From contig NZ_SOFE01000012.1 of assembly GCF_004402405.1 (NCBI RefSeq), positions 62,001 to 126,000 on the forward strand: a stretch of DNA of 64,000 bases, read 5' to 3'. A program made the translations under genes and the position numbers. Position 1 is the stretch's first letter. The number at the start of each line of letters is the position of its first letter. Of this stretch, positions 23,830 to 33,456 are shown piece by piece. Under the pieces are notes generated by a model. It did not search any database. It was given only the letters and a program-made list of their open reading frames with translations, and had not been told where the DNA came from. The stretch comes from Cryobacterium levicorallinum. GTDB taxonomy: Bacteria > Actinomycetota > Actinomycetes > Actinomycetales > Microbacteriaceae.

Positions 23830-24792
23830 TCAACGAATGACGGGTTCGGTTGCCGCGAGGAGACCGAGTTCACTGCGAAGGGGCATACCCTCCCAGTCCC
23901 CGGCGACCGTGCAGGCAAAGGCACCCACAGACACCGCGGTCTGCAGGCGCAGCGCTACAGGAGAGCCGCGATGAACTTCAGACAGGTAACCGGCGACGAA
24001 TCCGTCGCCGGCACCGACGGTGTCTTCCACGGTGACAGTGAAGGCCACCTGGTCATAACTGACCCCGTCAACAAGGGCGAAGCAGCCACGATCCCCCAAC
24101 TTAATGATCACTTGCCGCGGTCCCAGTTCGCCCAACAGACGGGCGGTCTCAGCCACACTGTCGGCACGCCCCACGGCGATCTCGGCTTCGTCTTCACCGG
24201 CGAAGACGATGTCGGCGAGGGCAATCAGGTCGCGATAGCTCTGCCTTGCCGCCTGGGCGTTCCACAACCGTGATCGATAGTTCAGGTCGAAGGAGACGAG
24301 CACTCCGGCGTCCCGCGCCAGAGACATGGCATGACGGGTGGCCTGTGCCGCTGATTCCGAGAGCGCCGGAGTGATACCGGTGACATGCAGCAAGCTCGCC
24401 TGACGAATGACGTCAGCCGGGATGTCTGAGGGCTCAAGCCGAGAACCGGCGCTTCCGGCCCGGTAGTACCAGACCCGGGTAGCGGTGGCCATCCGTCGTT
24501 CCTTAATCATGAGTCCAGTGGGGGCGTCCTCGTCAACGGTGATGATCGCGTTCACCCCTTCGGCGGCCAGCTCCCGCTGAATGAGGTTTCCCAGGCTGTC
24601 GCGGCCCACCCGACCGACCCAGGTCACCGGGGTACCCAGACGCTTCAGGGCAATCGCCACATTGCTCTCCGCACCCCCCATCCCTAGCTGCACGCTGCGG
24701 CTGAGGGCCAGCATGCCGGGTTGCGGGTCTCGAAAAAGCCCCATCGTCTCGCCGAAGGTCAGCACTCCTCCCGGTGTCGCGCCGGCAGTCAT
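23830..24792 (-). CDS. kdgK: 2-keto-3-deoxygluconate kinase (PfkB family)
   Basis: A 320-residue ribokinase-fold enzyme. GGAESNVAIALKRLG binds sugar, WYYRAGSAGSRLEPSDI is the KDG-kinase signature, DTVGAGDGFVAGYL carries the catalytic Asp, and AGDWEGMP near the end is also typical of KdgK. It phosphorylates a 2-keto-3-deoxy sugar acid for the aldolase encoded just upstream. Its start overlaps the aldolase stop by four bases, and it is the last gene of the ABC importer operon. Confidence 0.9.
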   Translation of the reverse strand: MTAGATPGGVLTFGETMGLFRDPQPGMLALSRSVQLGMGGAESNVAIALKRLGTPVTWVGRVGRDSLGNLIQRELAAEGVNAIITVDEDAPTGLMIKERRMATATRVWYYRAGSAGSRLEPSDIPADVIRQASLLHVTGITPALSESAAQATRHAMSLARDAGVLVSFDLNYRSRLWNAQAARQSYRDLIALADIVFAGEDEAEIAVGRADSVAETARLLGELGPRQVIIKLGDRGCFALVDGVSYDQVAFTVTVEDTVGAGDGFVAGYLSEVHRGSPVALRLQTAVSVGAFACTVAGDWEGMPLRSELGLLAATEPVIR

Positions 24793-25454
24793 GACTCACT
24801 CCTGAAACCGCTCACCAGGTTCACGGCGTGTTCAGCCCGTTCTGCCAATTCGGTCAGACTGCCGCCGGAGAACGCATTACCGATCAGCGGTCCACCCAGC
24901 GAAACTGCCAGCGCTCCGGCCTGAAGCCAGGGCTCCACATCGGCCATCTCGACCCCGCCCGACGGAATGACCTGAATATCAGGAAAGGGCCCACGAAGCT
25001 GGGACAGATAAATCACGCCCACCGTCGAGGCAGGAAAAATCTTCACGGCCGTGGCGCCCGCAGTCCAGCCAGCGTGCAGCTCTGTCGGGGTGAGCCCGCC
25101 CGGGTAAATCGGCACACCACGACGGCAGGCCAGCGCGACGATCTTGAGGTTCGTGGTGGGTGTCACCAGAAACTCGGCGCCGGCATCCAGTGCGAATTCG
25201 GCCTGTTCGAGATCGGTGACGGTTCCCACGCCGAGGTCGACCGTGGTCGGAACGATCTGGCGGAGCGCGGAAAAGTGTTCGAGAGTTCCCGGAGTGCTCA
25301 GCGTAAATTCAAGAGATCGGATGCCCGCATCAACAAGAATTTTTACAACGGGATCGTAGTCGTAAGCCTGCCGTGCTCTCAAAACAGCGATGAGAGGCGA
25401 CTCGAGAAGATTAGAAGAGGGAGGAGTTGCTGAAGAGCTGGCCCGAAGTACCAT
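24789..25454 (-). CDS. eda: KDPG/KHG-type aldolase
   Basis: A 221-residue TIM-barrel class I aldolase: LEFTLSTPGTLEHF holds the Glu base, TPTTNLKIVALAC, and TAVKIFPAS the Schiff-base Lys; VIPSGGVEMADVEPWL ends the phosphate site. It splits 2-keto-3-deoxy-6-phospho-acids into pyruvate and a triose phosphate. It follows the binding-protein gene by 82 bases and is coupled to kdgK, so kinase and aldolase are made together. Confidence 0.9.
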   Translation of the reverse strand: MVLRASSSATPPSSNLLESPLIAVLRARQAYDYDPVVKILVDAGIRSLEFTLSTPGTLEHFSALRQIVPTTVDLGVGTVTDLEQAEFALDAGAEFLVTPTTNLKIVALACRRGVPIYPGGLTPTELHAGWTAGATAVKIFPASTVGVIYLSQLRGPFPDIQVIPSGGVEMADVEPWLQAGALAVSLGGPLIGNAFSGGSLTELAERAEHAVNLVSGFRSES

Positions 25455-25536
25455 AGTGTCGTTTTTTCCTTTGATGTCAGTGACAGAATGATTCTTCGGA
25501 CCAGCTCAAACAGCCAGACCGATCGAATCCGGAGGA

Positions 25537-26709
25537 TCAGTAGGTCTTGGCGGGCTTCAGCGCATTGTTGATGTAGGCCTGGGCTGCCGCGACGTTCGTC
25601 TTAGTCACAACCCGGGTGGGCACCTCAATAAACTTGCCCACCGATTCGCCCAGCACGACGTTGTGGAAGATCGTGTCGATGAAGGTGCGGCCCTGGTCTA
25701 CCGATCCCACGTCAATGGTGGCAGTGAGTTTGCCCGCAACGATTGAGTCCATGCCCGAGATCAGACCGTCGGCGCCGATGATGACGATGCCGTCTGTGCC
25801 GTCCCACAACTTGAGGCCGGCAGCCTCCACCGCCTGCAGCGCGCCTAGAGCCATGTCCTCGTTTTCACCGTAAATGGCGTTCACGTCACGGAAACGAGTG
25901 AGCAGGTCCTGAGCAGCGTTCAGACCCTTTTCACGAACGTAGCCGCCGTCAGCACTGCCGACAACCTCCATGCCCGGGTTTTCTGCCATAGCCTTGGCGA
26001 AACCAATCAGGCGTGCCTTCGTCCAGTCCGAACCAGACGGTCCCATAATCTGAATGACCTTGCCCTTGCCGCCGAGTGTGTCGGCGATGAACTTGCCAGC
26101 CAGGTAACCTGACTGCGAGCGGTTGTCATAACCGATGTTGGAGACGGTGCTGATCTGATCGGGCTCGTAGATTTCTACCGGCTGGTTGAACTGGAAGACC
26201 GACGTCCCGCTGTCGGCCGCTTCCGTGTAGACGTCCTGCATCGTGGCGAAGTTTGCCCCGGTGCATACCAGAACTGCATCGAATTTACGGGTGGTCCAGC
26301 CCCGTACGGTGCTGATCTGCTGCTCGACGGCATCAAAGTTTCCCGTGGGGGAGGAGCGTTCCCACTTCCACTTCACCCCGTAGGCTGCCTCAAGTTCTGC
26401 CATCCGGCCGAAGGCGGCATTTTCCATCTGGTTGAAAAACTCCGAGAGAATCGGAGGCGTCCAGCCAACCTGAAGCTCTCGACCAGCAACGAGCTTCTTA
26501 ATTTCAGCGTCGTAAACGGAGCCGCCGATGCTGCCGGCAGCGGCAGCGCCGCCCGTTGCCGCGGCTGATCCGGTGGGGGCAACGGTCGAGCAAGCCGACA
26601 GAAGACCGGTCGTGGCGATGACTCCCGCGCCCAGTCCCATCGAAGTGAGCAGGCTGCGGCGAGAAACTCCATTTTTCTTGACCTCTGAAATGATTTTCGT
26701 GTCAGACAC
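25537..26709 (-). CDS. Sugar ABC transporter substrate-binding lipoprotein (Tat signal)
   Basis: A 390-residue periplasmic-binding-protein-1 fold (RbsB/XylF type): QVGWTPPILSEFFNQME, VLVCTGANF, GYLAGKFIADTLGGKG, GENEDMALGALQAV, IIGADGLISGMDSI. The N-terminus has a twin-arginine signal (SRRSLLTSMGLGAGV) ending in the lipobox LLSAC, so it is a Tat-exported lipoprotein. GTG 26709 has AAAGG 8 bases upstream; a much longer open frame continues past it but covers the permease gene. It delivers a monosaccharide or similar ligand to the two permeases. The use of Tat fits the tat genes of the same island. Confidence 0.9.
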   Translation of the reverse strand: MSDTKIISEVKKNGVSRRSLLTSMGLGAGVIATTGLLSACSTVAPTGSAAATGGAAAAGSIGGSVYDAEIKKLVAGRELQVGWTPPILSEFFNQMENAAFGRMAELEAAYGVKWKWERSSPTGNFDAVEQQISTVRGWTTRKFDAVLVCTGANFATMQDVYTEAADSGTSVFQFNQPVEIYEPDQISTVSNIGYDNRSQSGYLAGKFIADTLGGKGKVIQIMGPSGSDWTKARLIGFAKAMAENPGMEVVGSADGGYVREKGLNAAQDLLTRFRDVNAIYGENEDMALGALQAVEAAGLKLWDGTDGIVIIGADGLISGMDSIVAGKLTATIDVGSVDQGRTFIDTIFHNVVLGESVGKFIEVPTRVVTKTNVAAAQAYINNALKPAKTY

Positions 26710-26780
26710 TTTTTTACCTTTCGCTGTGTTGATTGAATTTCCGCTCGTCATCTTTGACGGGTCGGGTGTACCGGTGAAGA

Positions 26781-27791
26781 TCAGGCGTGTGCCAGCCTGG
26801 TCGCGAGTCGGGCCGAGCGAGCTCTGATGAGCGAGCTCACTCGGTCGAAGACGACGGCCAGGAGAAGAACTCCTCCGGTCACAACTTGTTGCCAACTCGA
26901 ACTCACCCCGGCGATATTGATGGCATTCGCAGTAATACTGAGCACCAGCGCCCCGATGACCGCCCCGAAGGCAGATCCACGGCCCCCGCCAAGTGCGGCG
27001 CCCCCGATGATCGCAGCGGCGATGGCGGCGACCTCGTAGCCGAGTCCCATGGTCGGGGCGACGGTGGTGTTTCGACCGGCCATAATCATTCCGGCCACGC
27101 CAGCCATCAACCCGCTGATCATGTATGCGATCACCTTGATGCGGGCAACGGGTACCCCGGAGAGCACGGCTGCATGGGGGCTGCTGCCCAGACCGTAAGC
27201 GTGCCGTCCGTAACTGGTGAACTTCAGCACGACGGCCACCACGACAACCGCAACAATGGCAATAAGAATGGGAACGGTGATGAAGCCAAATGGCTGGCTG
27301 AGGCCGCTGATGACGTAGTACTCCGGCAGCATGTAGCCGATAATCGGCACCCCGCCGGTCCACAAAAATAGAGCGCCGCGGGCAACTCCGAGCATTGCCA
27401 GGGTGGCGATGAAATCAGGCAAACCCAACTTGGTGATCATGATCCCGTTGATAAGGCCGAGAAATGCACCGACCGCCATCGTCGTCAGCAGACCCACCAC
27501 CAGGGGGGCGCCGCTGGTGATCGTGTACGCACCGATGCCGGCGCTCAAGCCCATCACGGACCCGACCGACAAATCGATCCCGCCGGTAATCAGCACCACG
27601 GTCATCCCCAACGCCAGCAGCAGCACGAACACCATCTGGTTGGAGACGTTGCCGGCATTGATCCCGGTAAAGAAGTTGGGGAAAGCCACCGACATGGCCA
27701 CGATCAGAATGACCAGCAGGAGAATGGCTCCCGCACTCGGGTTGGCCAGAAGACGGCTGAACCGCTGGCTCGGGGCAGTAATGGCGATCAT
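26781..27791 (-). CDS. Sugar ABC transporter permease (RbsC type), second
   Basis: A 336-residue membrane protein with about ten helices and the RbsC-family motifs GGIDLSVGSVMGLSA, GLPDFIATLAMLGVARG, GLGYEVAAIAAAIIGG and GGGRGSAFGAVIGAL. It forms the translocation pore with the permease encoded immediately upstream, which it overlaps by four bases. Two different permeases imply a heterodimeric pore. Confidence 0.9.
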   Translation of the reverse strand: MIAITAPSQRFSRLLANPSAGAILLLVILIVAMSVAFPNFFTGINAGNVSNQMVFVLLLALGMTVVLITGGIDLSVGSVMGLSAGIGAYTITSGAPLVVGLLTTMAVGAFLGLINGIMITKLGLPDFIATLAMLGVARGALFLWTGGVPIIGYMLPEYYVISGLSQPFGFITVPILIAIVAVVVVAVVLKFTSYGRHAYGLGSSPHAAVLSGVPVARIKVIAYMISGLMAGVAGMIMAGRNTTVAPTMGLGYEVAAIAAAIIGGAALGGGRGSAFGAVIGALVLSITANAINIAGVSSSWQQVVTGGVLLLAVVFDRVSSLIRARSARLATRLAHA

Positions 27792-28864
27792 TTCGTGTTC
27801 CTCACAGACGAACGAGTAGCGGATGTTGTGGGCGCGTCGGCAGACACAGACGCTGAGGCATCCGAGTCATCGAAAATCTGACGCTTGGTGGTGGCTGCCG
27901 CCAGCTGTTTGATCACCCATTGCTGCACCGCACGGTCGAACGCAACGGCGATGACGATGCTGGCGCCGGTCACGATGCTGAACCAGAGCGGATCCACCCC
28001 GATGAGCTGCAGCCCCTGGGCCATGGTCGCCAGGAAGAGTGCACCGATCACCGCGCGCCAGACACTGCCACGGCCACCGGCGAGCGATACGCCACCCAAA
28101 ACCGCGGCCGCGATCGCGCTGAGTTCATATCCCTGGCCGAGGCCTGGCTGCACGGAGTTCAGATGAGAAGCCAGGAGAACGCCGGCCAGGCCGGCAATCG
28201 TTCCGGACAACAGGTACACGCTGAAAGTCAGGCGCCGCACCGGCGTTCCCGCCAAAAAGGCAGCCCGAGGATTTGTCCCCACGGCGAAGATCGTTCGGCC
28301 AAACGTCGTGAATAGAAGCACCCACTCCAGCGCAGCCACGATCACCAGAGTGATCACCACCCCGGTGGGGATTCCGAGGATGCTCCCCTTGGTGAGCCAG
28401 GCAAACGCGGGCAGTGACACGCCGGTGAGCTGGGTTCCTGTCGTGAGGACCTGAAGGGCGCCGGCTCCGATGCTGAGCGTCGCCAACGTCACGATGAATG
28501 CGTTGATCTCCATCACCGCGATGAAAAAGCCGTTGATAATTCCAAAAGCCATACCCGTGGCGATGCCCGCCAGAATACCCAGCGGCAGTGCCCCGCCGTT
28601 CATCAGAACCAGCATCGTCGTCGCAGCGCTCAGTCCCGTGGCTGCGCCGACGGAGAGGTCAAAACCGCCGACGATAAGCACGAAGGTCATGCCCGCCGCG
28701 AGAATGATGACGAACAGTGACTGCGTCAGCAGATTCGAGATGTTCTCCTGGGTGAGAAAGAACGGTGAGGCCAGAGAAAAAAAGACCACAGCCAGCGCCA
28801 GAGCGGCCGCGACCGGCAGCCCGTCAATCGCTAACGTCTGGGTCAATCGCGTACGCACGCTCAT
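27788..28864 (-). CDS. Sugar ABC transporter permease (RbsC type), first
   Basis: A 358-residue permease with the same family motifs (VGGFDLSVGAATGLSA, INAFIVTLATLSIGAGAL, GQGYELSAIAAAVLGG, GGRGSVWRAVIGAL) and a polar Ser/Thr/Asp C-terminal tail. It overlaps both the ATPase gene and the second permease gene by four bases, so the three are translationally coupled. Confidence 0.9.
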   Translation of the reverse strand: MSVRTRLTQTLAIDGLPVAAALALAVVFFSLASPFFLTQENISNLLTQSLFVIILAAGMTFVLIVGGFDLSVGAATGLSAATTMLVLMNGGALPLGILAGIATGMAFGIINGFFIAVMEINAFIVTLATLSIGAGALQVLTTGTQLTGVSLPAFAWLTKGSILGIPTGVVITLVIVAALEWVLLFTTFGRTIFAVGTNPRAAFLAGTPVRRLTFSVYLLSGTIAGLAGVLLASHLNSVQPGLGQGYELSAIAAAVLGGVSLAGGRGSVWRAVIGALFLATMAQGLQLIGVDPLWFSIVTGASIVIAVAFDRAVQQWVIKQLAAATTKRQIFDDSDASASVSADAPTTSATRSSVRNTK

Positions 28865-30480
28865 GGTGTTTCCTCCGCTACTCGGCTCTGCTCTGTTACT
28901 CCAGCCACCATGGCCATAATTTTTTCCGCCAGTTCGTTGTCGGTGCCGCCAGTCGTATTCCTGCGCTGTCCAGTGAGTTCTCCCACCAGGCGTCCCTCAC
29001 GCATCACGACAATGCGATCGCTGAGGTTCACCAGTTCAGGTAATTCAGAGGAGATCACAATCGCCGCCCCGCCTTTATCGACGAAATCATAGATCAGACG
29101 GTAAATTTCGGTCTTGGCGGCGACGTCGATCCCCTGGGTGGGCTCATCAAATATGAGCAGAGAAGGCTTATTGAAGAGGGCTCGGGCGATAATCACTTTT
29201 TGCTGGTTTCCGCCACTGAGAGTGCCGATTTTCTGCGTCACACCACTGCATCGAATGCGCAGTTCAGTGACAAAGCGATTGGCCGCGTTTTTTTCCTTGC
29301 GGTTGTTCAACACGATGGTGCCGGTGGAGACGTCGTCCAGGCTGGAAATGGAGATGTTTTGGGCGATCGACATGGAGCCCAGAATGGCCTGTGTCTTTCG
29401 CTCTTCAGGAACGAGCGAGATTCCGAGTTTGGTAGCCTGACGGGGATTTCTGATCAGTACTCTGCGGCCTCGAACAAAGACCTCTCCGCTGTCAGTGCGG
29501 TCGGCGCCCAGAATGACCCGAGCCAGTTCGGTGCGGCCGGCTCCGGCGATCCCGGCAATGCCGAGAATTTCTCCCTGTCGCACGGTGAGCGAGATGTCCC
29601 GCAGCAAAGGCAGTCGGGTAACCTCAGTCAGTTTAAGAACCTCTGCCTGTTCTGTATCGGACAACCCTTCGCGGCCATCGTGCACAGTGGACGACTCGGC
29701 CAGATTACGGCTGCGCCCCACCATCAGTCGCACCAGCGAGTCGGGCGTCTGGTCCGTCGGCGCCACATGAGCGACCCAGCGGCTGTCGCGGAGAACGGTA
29801 ATCACGTCGGCCAGGCCGAAAAGTTCGTCGAGCCGGTGAGTCACCCAGAGCAGGGCCACTCCTCGTTCCCGCATACGCCTCATGTGGTCAAAAAGCATCT
29901 GCCGTTCGCTGTCTTCCAGACCGGATGTCGGCTCATCGAGAATGACGACGCGTGCGTCGAAGGCCAGCGCTTTGAGAATCTGCACCACGTGCTGTTTGAG
30001 GGCACCTAGGCTGCCCGTCGGTAAATCCAAATCTGTTTTGCTCAATCCGAATTCTTCGCAGAGCGATTCAACACGGCGCCGCATGGCTCGCTCGTCCAGG
30101 AACGGACCGCGCTTCAATTCGCGACCGAAGTAGACGTTCTCAATCACCGTCAGGTGCGGTGCGAGGGTCTGCTCCTGGTAAATCGTGCTGATTCCCAAGT
30201 CCTGAGCCTGTCGCGGGCTGGTGAAGTTGCGCGTCTTATTGTCGACCAGCAACTCGCCACTATCTGGGTTCGAGAGACCAGAGAGCAGACCGATCAGGGT
30301 CGATTTTCCCGCCCCATTTTCTCCGAGGAGAGCGTGGATCTCTCCTGCGCGGAGCGACAGACTCACGTCGTCGAGGGCGATGACTCCGGGGTAACGCTTG
30401 CCCAGTCGGCGAGCTTCCACAATTGGCGCCTCGGCAGCGAGGCCGACCTGTGTGGCTGCTGTCACGTTGGAGGGAAACAT
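28861..30480 (-). CDS. Sugar ABC transporter ATPase with two ABC domains (RbsA/MglA type)
   Basis: A 539-residue tandem ATPase. Domain 1: Walker A GENGAGKSTLIGLL, signature region LGALKQHVVQILKAL (degenerate), Walker B VVILDEPTSGL. Domain 2: GIAGAGRTELARVI in place of a normal Walker A, signature LSGGNQQKVIIARAL, Walker B LLIFDEPTQGIDV. One degenerate site per pair is normal for RbsA/MglA/XylG. AAAGGAG precedes ATG 30480. It is the first gene of the operon ATPase, two permeases, binding protein, eda, kdgK, under a GntR-controlled promoter. Confidence 0.93.
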   Translation of the reverse strand: MFPSNVTAATQVGLAAEAPIVEARRLGKRYPGVIALDDVSLSLRAGEIHALLGENGAGKSTLIGLLSGLSNPDSGELLVDNKTRNFTSPRQAQDLGISTIYQEQTLAPHLTVIENVYFGRELKRGPFLDERAMRRRVESLCEEFGLSKTDLDLPTGSLGALKQHVVQILKALAFDARVVILDEPTSGLEDSERQMLFDHMRRMRERGVALLWVTHRLDELFGLADVITVLRDSRWVAHVAPTDQTPDSLVRLMVGRSRNLAESSTVHDGREGLSDTEQAEVLKLTEVTRLPLLRDISLTVRQGEILGIAGIAGAGRTELARVILGADRTDSGEVFVRGRRVLIRNPRQATKLGISLVPEERKTQAILGSMSIAQNISISSLDDVSTGTIVLNNRKEKNAANRFVTELRIRCSGVTQKIGTLSGGNQQKVIIARALFNKPSLLIFDEPTQGIDVAAKTEIYRLIYDFVDKGGAAIVISSELPELVNLSDRIVVMREGRLVGELTGQRRNTTGGTDNELAEKIMAMVAGVTEQSRVAEETP

Positions 30481-30565
30481 TCATGCTCCTTTGCATGTCT
30501 GTCAGGACGACGGGTGCCGTCACGGTTTCGTACCACCTAAACAGGGTGTTCAGGTTAGTTGGAAA

Positions 30566-30607
30566 TCAGGTGGTCTGAACTCTTCGATTACAATTCTCCC
30601 CTGTCAA
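30566..30607 (-). promoter_or_regulatory. ABC-operon promoter with GntR operator
   Basis: Read on the minus strand: TTGACA (30607-30602), a 17-base spacer, AAGAGT (30584-30579), then TCAGACCACCTGA (30578-30566). Spacing and operator are identical to the dhaK promoter, strong evidence for co-regulation. Confidence 0.8.
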
Positions 30608-30678
30608 GAGAATTCAGGGCGTGTTGAACGACTCTGAACCGCCACATTTCACCGGCGGAAAACGATCAGACAGCTCTG

Positions 30679-31389
30679 TTATAAGACAGCCTCAAGGTGT
30701 ACTTCAATGTCTTTCTGAACTTCGGCTAGATGGTTGGCCACGGCAATTTCAGCGGCGGCCGAGTCTCCCCCGGCCACAGCCTCCACAATGAGCACGTGGC
30801 CGGCATGGGCTGTTTTCCGGCGGCCTGGCAAGCGAATCACCCGATGAGAATAGACCACGAACAAGTGCTCAATGCTCTTGGACAGGTCAACCAGAAGCTG
30901 ATTTCCACTAGCGGCTGAAATCGCCTGATGAAGTTGTCCGTCCAGCTTGATGAATTCATAATCGGTGATGCCCGGAACCGCGGCCTGCTCAAGAAGTGAG
31001 TGCAAATTTGCCACCTGTTCTGCGGAGATTTTCTTGGCCGCGAGTGAGGCACCTTCCCGTTCCAGAGCCAACCGTGCTTCAAAGAGGTCTGGAACGGTGT
31101 AATCACCCGTCAGAATCATGTCCGAGGGCAGTAACGTTGTTTTCTCGTTACTCACGACGAAGACACCCACACCGTGGTCAGTCCTGAGCAGGCCGCCCGC
31201 CTCCACCATGCGAAGGGCTTCGCGCATAGAGCTGCGCCCCACACCAAAGTTCTCGGCCAGAACGCGTTCCGGGGGAAGCTTCTCGCTGATCTTGTATTCA
31301 CCCTCAATAATGAGCCGCTCAAGTTGGAGAGCCACGGCGTCTGCCAACTTGACCCGCGGTACGCGTTCGATCATTTTGTTGGCACTCAT
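30679..31389 (-). CDS. FCD-type GntR regulator of the catabolic island
   Basis: A 236-residue regulator. Residues 10-75 are the GntR winged helix (LADAVALQLERLII, LPPERVLAENFGVGRSSMREAL). The C-terminal all-helical FCD domain has metal-ligand candidates in FIKLDGQLHQAI and HAGHVLIVEAVAGGD; such domains usually bind sugar acids or their keto derivatives. It lies between the two halves of the pathway and has its own promoter containing one copy of the shared operator, so it probably represses itself and the whole island until an intermediate accumulates. AGGGAG precedes ATG 31389. Confidence 0.88.
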   Translation of the reverse strand: MSANKMIERVPRVKLADAVALQLERLIIEGEYKISEKLPPERVLAENFGVGRSSMREALRMVEAGGLLRTDHGVGVFVVSNEKTTLLPSDMILTGDYTVPDLFEARLALEREGASLAAKKISAEQVANLHSLLEQAAVPGITDYEFIKLDGQLHQAISAASGNQLLVDLSKSIEHLFVVYSHRVIRLPGRRKTAHAGHVLIVEAVAGGDSAAAEIAVANHLAEVQKDIEVHLEAVL

Positions 31390-31443
31390 CGCGGGTCTCC
31401 CTGATCAAGATAAAATTGCTTGGAAAAAAGGTGCGGTTCACCT

Positions 31444-31456
31444 ATTGGTGGTCTGA
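31444..31456 (-). promoter_or_regulatory. GntR operator before gntR
   Basis: TCAGACCACCAAT on the minus strand, matching the shared operator in its first ten bases, with ATATCT directly before it as a candidate -10. No good -35 box is visible, so basal expression may be low. Confidence 0.65.
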
Positions 31457-31514
31457 AGATATGAAGTCTCAAGTTTAGTGACCTCTCACCGGAGCGGGCG
31501 TAATGACACGCTCA

Positions 31515-32654
31515 TCACAACAAGGCGGGAATGGCCTGAAGCGCGAACCGACCGTAGGCATCCGCGGTCAATTCGATTCCCAGACCGGGGGCATCCGTCG
31601 CCTCGAGGAAACCGTTCTTCAACAGCGGAGCAGACGCCAAGAGACCGTCCCAACCGGGACCACCGTAGGCATCATATTCGATCATCGGCGCGTTCTCACA
31701 GGCAAGAATGAGGTGGAGTCCGGCAGCCAGAGCGATACCGGTCCCCGAGGAACAGGCGATGTGCGGAACACAGTCAATGTTCCACGAACTGGCCATGTCG
31801 GCGACCCTCTTGGCCTCCGAGATTCCCCCTACACTGGTGCAATCAGGCTGGAGAATGTCGAAAGTTTTACGTTTGAGTAGGTCAAGGTATTCAAATCGGG
31901 TCAGGAGAGATTCTCCGCCGGCCAGGTTTATGGACACCCGGTCCGAGAGCCAGGTGTGCTCATCGATGTACTGGGTCAGGCTGCGAGACAGAATTGGCTC
32001 TTCGAGCCAGGCAATCTGAAGCTGCTCGAGTTCCCGGGCCAACGTCAACGCTTCCCGTCGATCAAAGGCCATGTTGGCATCGACCATGATGTCAATGTTC
32101 GGACCCACGGCGTCGCGCACGTCGGCCACCATGTCGACCCCGGCCTTGAGATCAGGACCGTGCCGAAGTTTCATGGCAGTGAAGCCCTGTTCAACGGCTT
32201 GGATGGCCTCTTCCACCACCAGATGGGGGGCTTTCAACGAGGGCGCGAAATAGGCGCGAACCTTCGACTTGGCCGCTCCCAGCAGGCGATACACCGGTTG
32301 ACCGCTCACCTTGCCGAGCAGGTCCCAGAGGGCAATGTCGACCCCACTTAGTGCATAGGTTTCGATGCCTCGCCTGCCCCACATGTGTGTCGCATCCAGC
32401 ATCTCTTGCCAGAGCGCGGCAATATCCTGGGGGTCCCGACCGATAAGCATGGGACCCAGTTGATTATTGATGATGGGCCCGACGGTGCTGAAATACTCCG
32501 ATGAGAACCCGGCTTCGCCGATTCCCTCGAAACCCTCATCAGTGCGAATGCGCACCACAATTCCGCCCTTGGAATTGACCGCCATGGCGCCCCAGCGCAG
32601 GGGCTCATCGAGAGCGACTCCTACCGGGAAGGCTCTGACCTCAGTGATCTTCAT
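31515..32654 (-). CDS. Enolase-superfamily sugar-acid dehydratase (mandelate racemase type)
   Basis: A 379-residue protein with the N-terminal capping domain (RTDEGFEGIGEAG) and a TIM barrel. Metal ligands are Asp in VDANMAFDRREAL, Glu in WLEEPI and Glu in LAGGES. The catalytic base motif on strand 2 is AMKLRHG (KxR) and a His lies in DCVPHIACSSGTG. That set fits acid-sugar dehydratases of the mandelate racemase subgroup more than muconate enzymes. It would convert an aldonate to its 2-keto-3-deoxy acid. It is the last gene of the minus-strand operon that starts at the isochorismatase gene. Confidence 0.82.
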   Translation of the reverse strand: MKITEVRAFPVGVALDEPLRWGAMAVNSKGGIVVRIRTDEGFEGIGEAGFSSEYFSTVGPIINNQLGPMLIGRDPQDIAALWQEMLDATHMWGRRGIETYALSGVDIALWDLLGKVSGQPVYRLLGAAKSKVRAYFAPSLKAPHLVVEEAIQAVEQGFTAMKLRHGPDLKAGVDMVADVRDAVGPNIDIMVDANMAFDRREALTLARELEQLQIAWLEEPILSRSLTQYIDEHTWLSDRVSINLAGGESLLTRFEYLDLLKRKTFDILQPDCTSVGGISEAKRVADMASSWNIDCVPHIACSSGTGIALAAGLHLILACENAPMIEYDAYGGPGWDGLLASAPLLKNGFLEATDAPGLGIELTADAYGRFALQAIPALL

Positions 32655-32717
32655 TATTTTCCTTCGTCTAGTGAACAGCGGCCACCAGTTTCCCGGGGGC
32701 CGCCGTGGTGAGGTTCC

Positions 32718-33437
32718 TTAGAGCGTGCCGCCCGCGTCGCGGTAGACCTTCAACTGCGGAATCAGGTCTTCCCACTCGAACTCACCCTGATAGAAGTACT
32801 CAGCGGTGCTGTAGGTGCCGTCCATGGTGTCCTTGAGCGACTTCGGGCCAGGGAATCCAATGAACTTCCAGCCCATCTGTTCCTTGTTACCGCCGTAGAC
32901 CGGGTCACAGTAAAATCCTTGACGGGTGTGCAGGCAGAGAGCACTAAAAAAGTCCAGCCCCTCATCAAAAGACCCCTGCAGGAACGTCGTCACCGGCTCT
33001 TTGGTGCCGAGAGTTACCTGACCAGGCTTTGGCGCTCCGGAGAGAAGCTCCAGCACGTGGTCGGCTTCTGCGTCGCTGAGATCAGCAAACCTTCGACCTG
33101 ACTCAGAATGTGCCAATTCATCGAGCCGGACGAGCCCGTGTCGGTACACATTTTGCATCTCATCCATTCGAGCACGCCAAGCATCCGCATATTTTCCCGA
33201 CATTTTCAGGAACCCGCTGCCGTCGGCGGCTGCGTAGACATAGTCTGTGCCGGAGAGGTAACGGTCGATGAAAACCACCACCCGGGCCTCGCGTGCACCT
33301 GGATCCTGATCGGTCGGCATGATCCGCGCAGTCGCGGCCTCGACCGTGTCCCATTCGGCGTCGGTAAAGAAGAGTCGTTCGGTGGTGTCCGGATCTACCG
33401 GAGCCCCAACGATCTCCCATTCTGATTTCAGAGTCAT
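32718..33437 (-). CDS. Gluconate 2-dehydrogenase subunit 3 family protein
   Basis: 239 residues from ATG 33437 (GGAAG 7 bases upstream). It shows the Gsub3 pattern: LFFTDAEWDTVEAATARIMPTDQDPGAREA, VVFIDRYL, TRQGFYCDPVYGGNKEQMGWKFIGFPGP. These small subunits partner GMC dehydrogenases; many carry a Tat signal and take the large subunit across the membrane. No signal peptide is visible here in either this or the longer open frame, so the complex appears cytoplasmic. It is 19 bases downstream of the GMC gene. Confidence 0.85.
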   Translation of the reverse strand: MTLKSEWEIVGAPVDPDTTERLFFTDAEWDTVEAATARIMPTDQDPGAREARVVVFIDRYLSGTDYVYAAADGSGFLKMSGKYADAWRARMDEMQNVYRHGLVRLDELAHSESGRRFADLSDAEADHVLELLSGAPKPGQVTLGTKEPVTTFLQGSFDEGLDFFSALCLHTRQGFYCDPVYGGNKEQMGWKFIGFPGPKSLKDTMDGTYSTAEYFYQGEFEWEDLIPQLKVYRDAGGTL

Positions 33438-33456
33438 GAGTGTCTTCCTGCCTGTC

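Noticed and set aside
25537..27363. 608-codon version of the sugar-binding protein
   Set aside because: The extra N-terminus overlaps the permease gene and lacks a signal; GTG 26709 has a ribosome site and a Tat lipoprotein signal.
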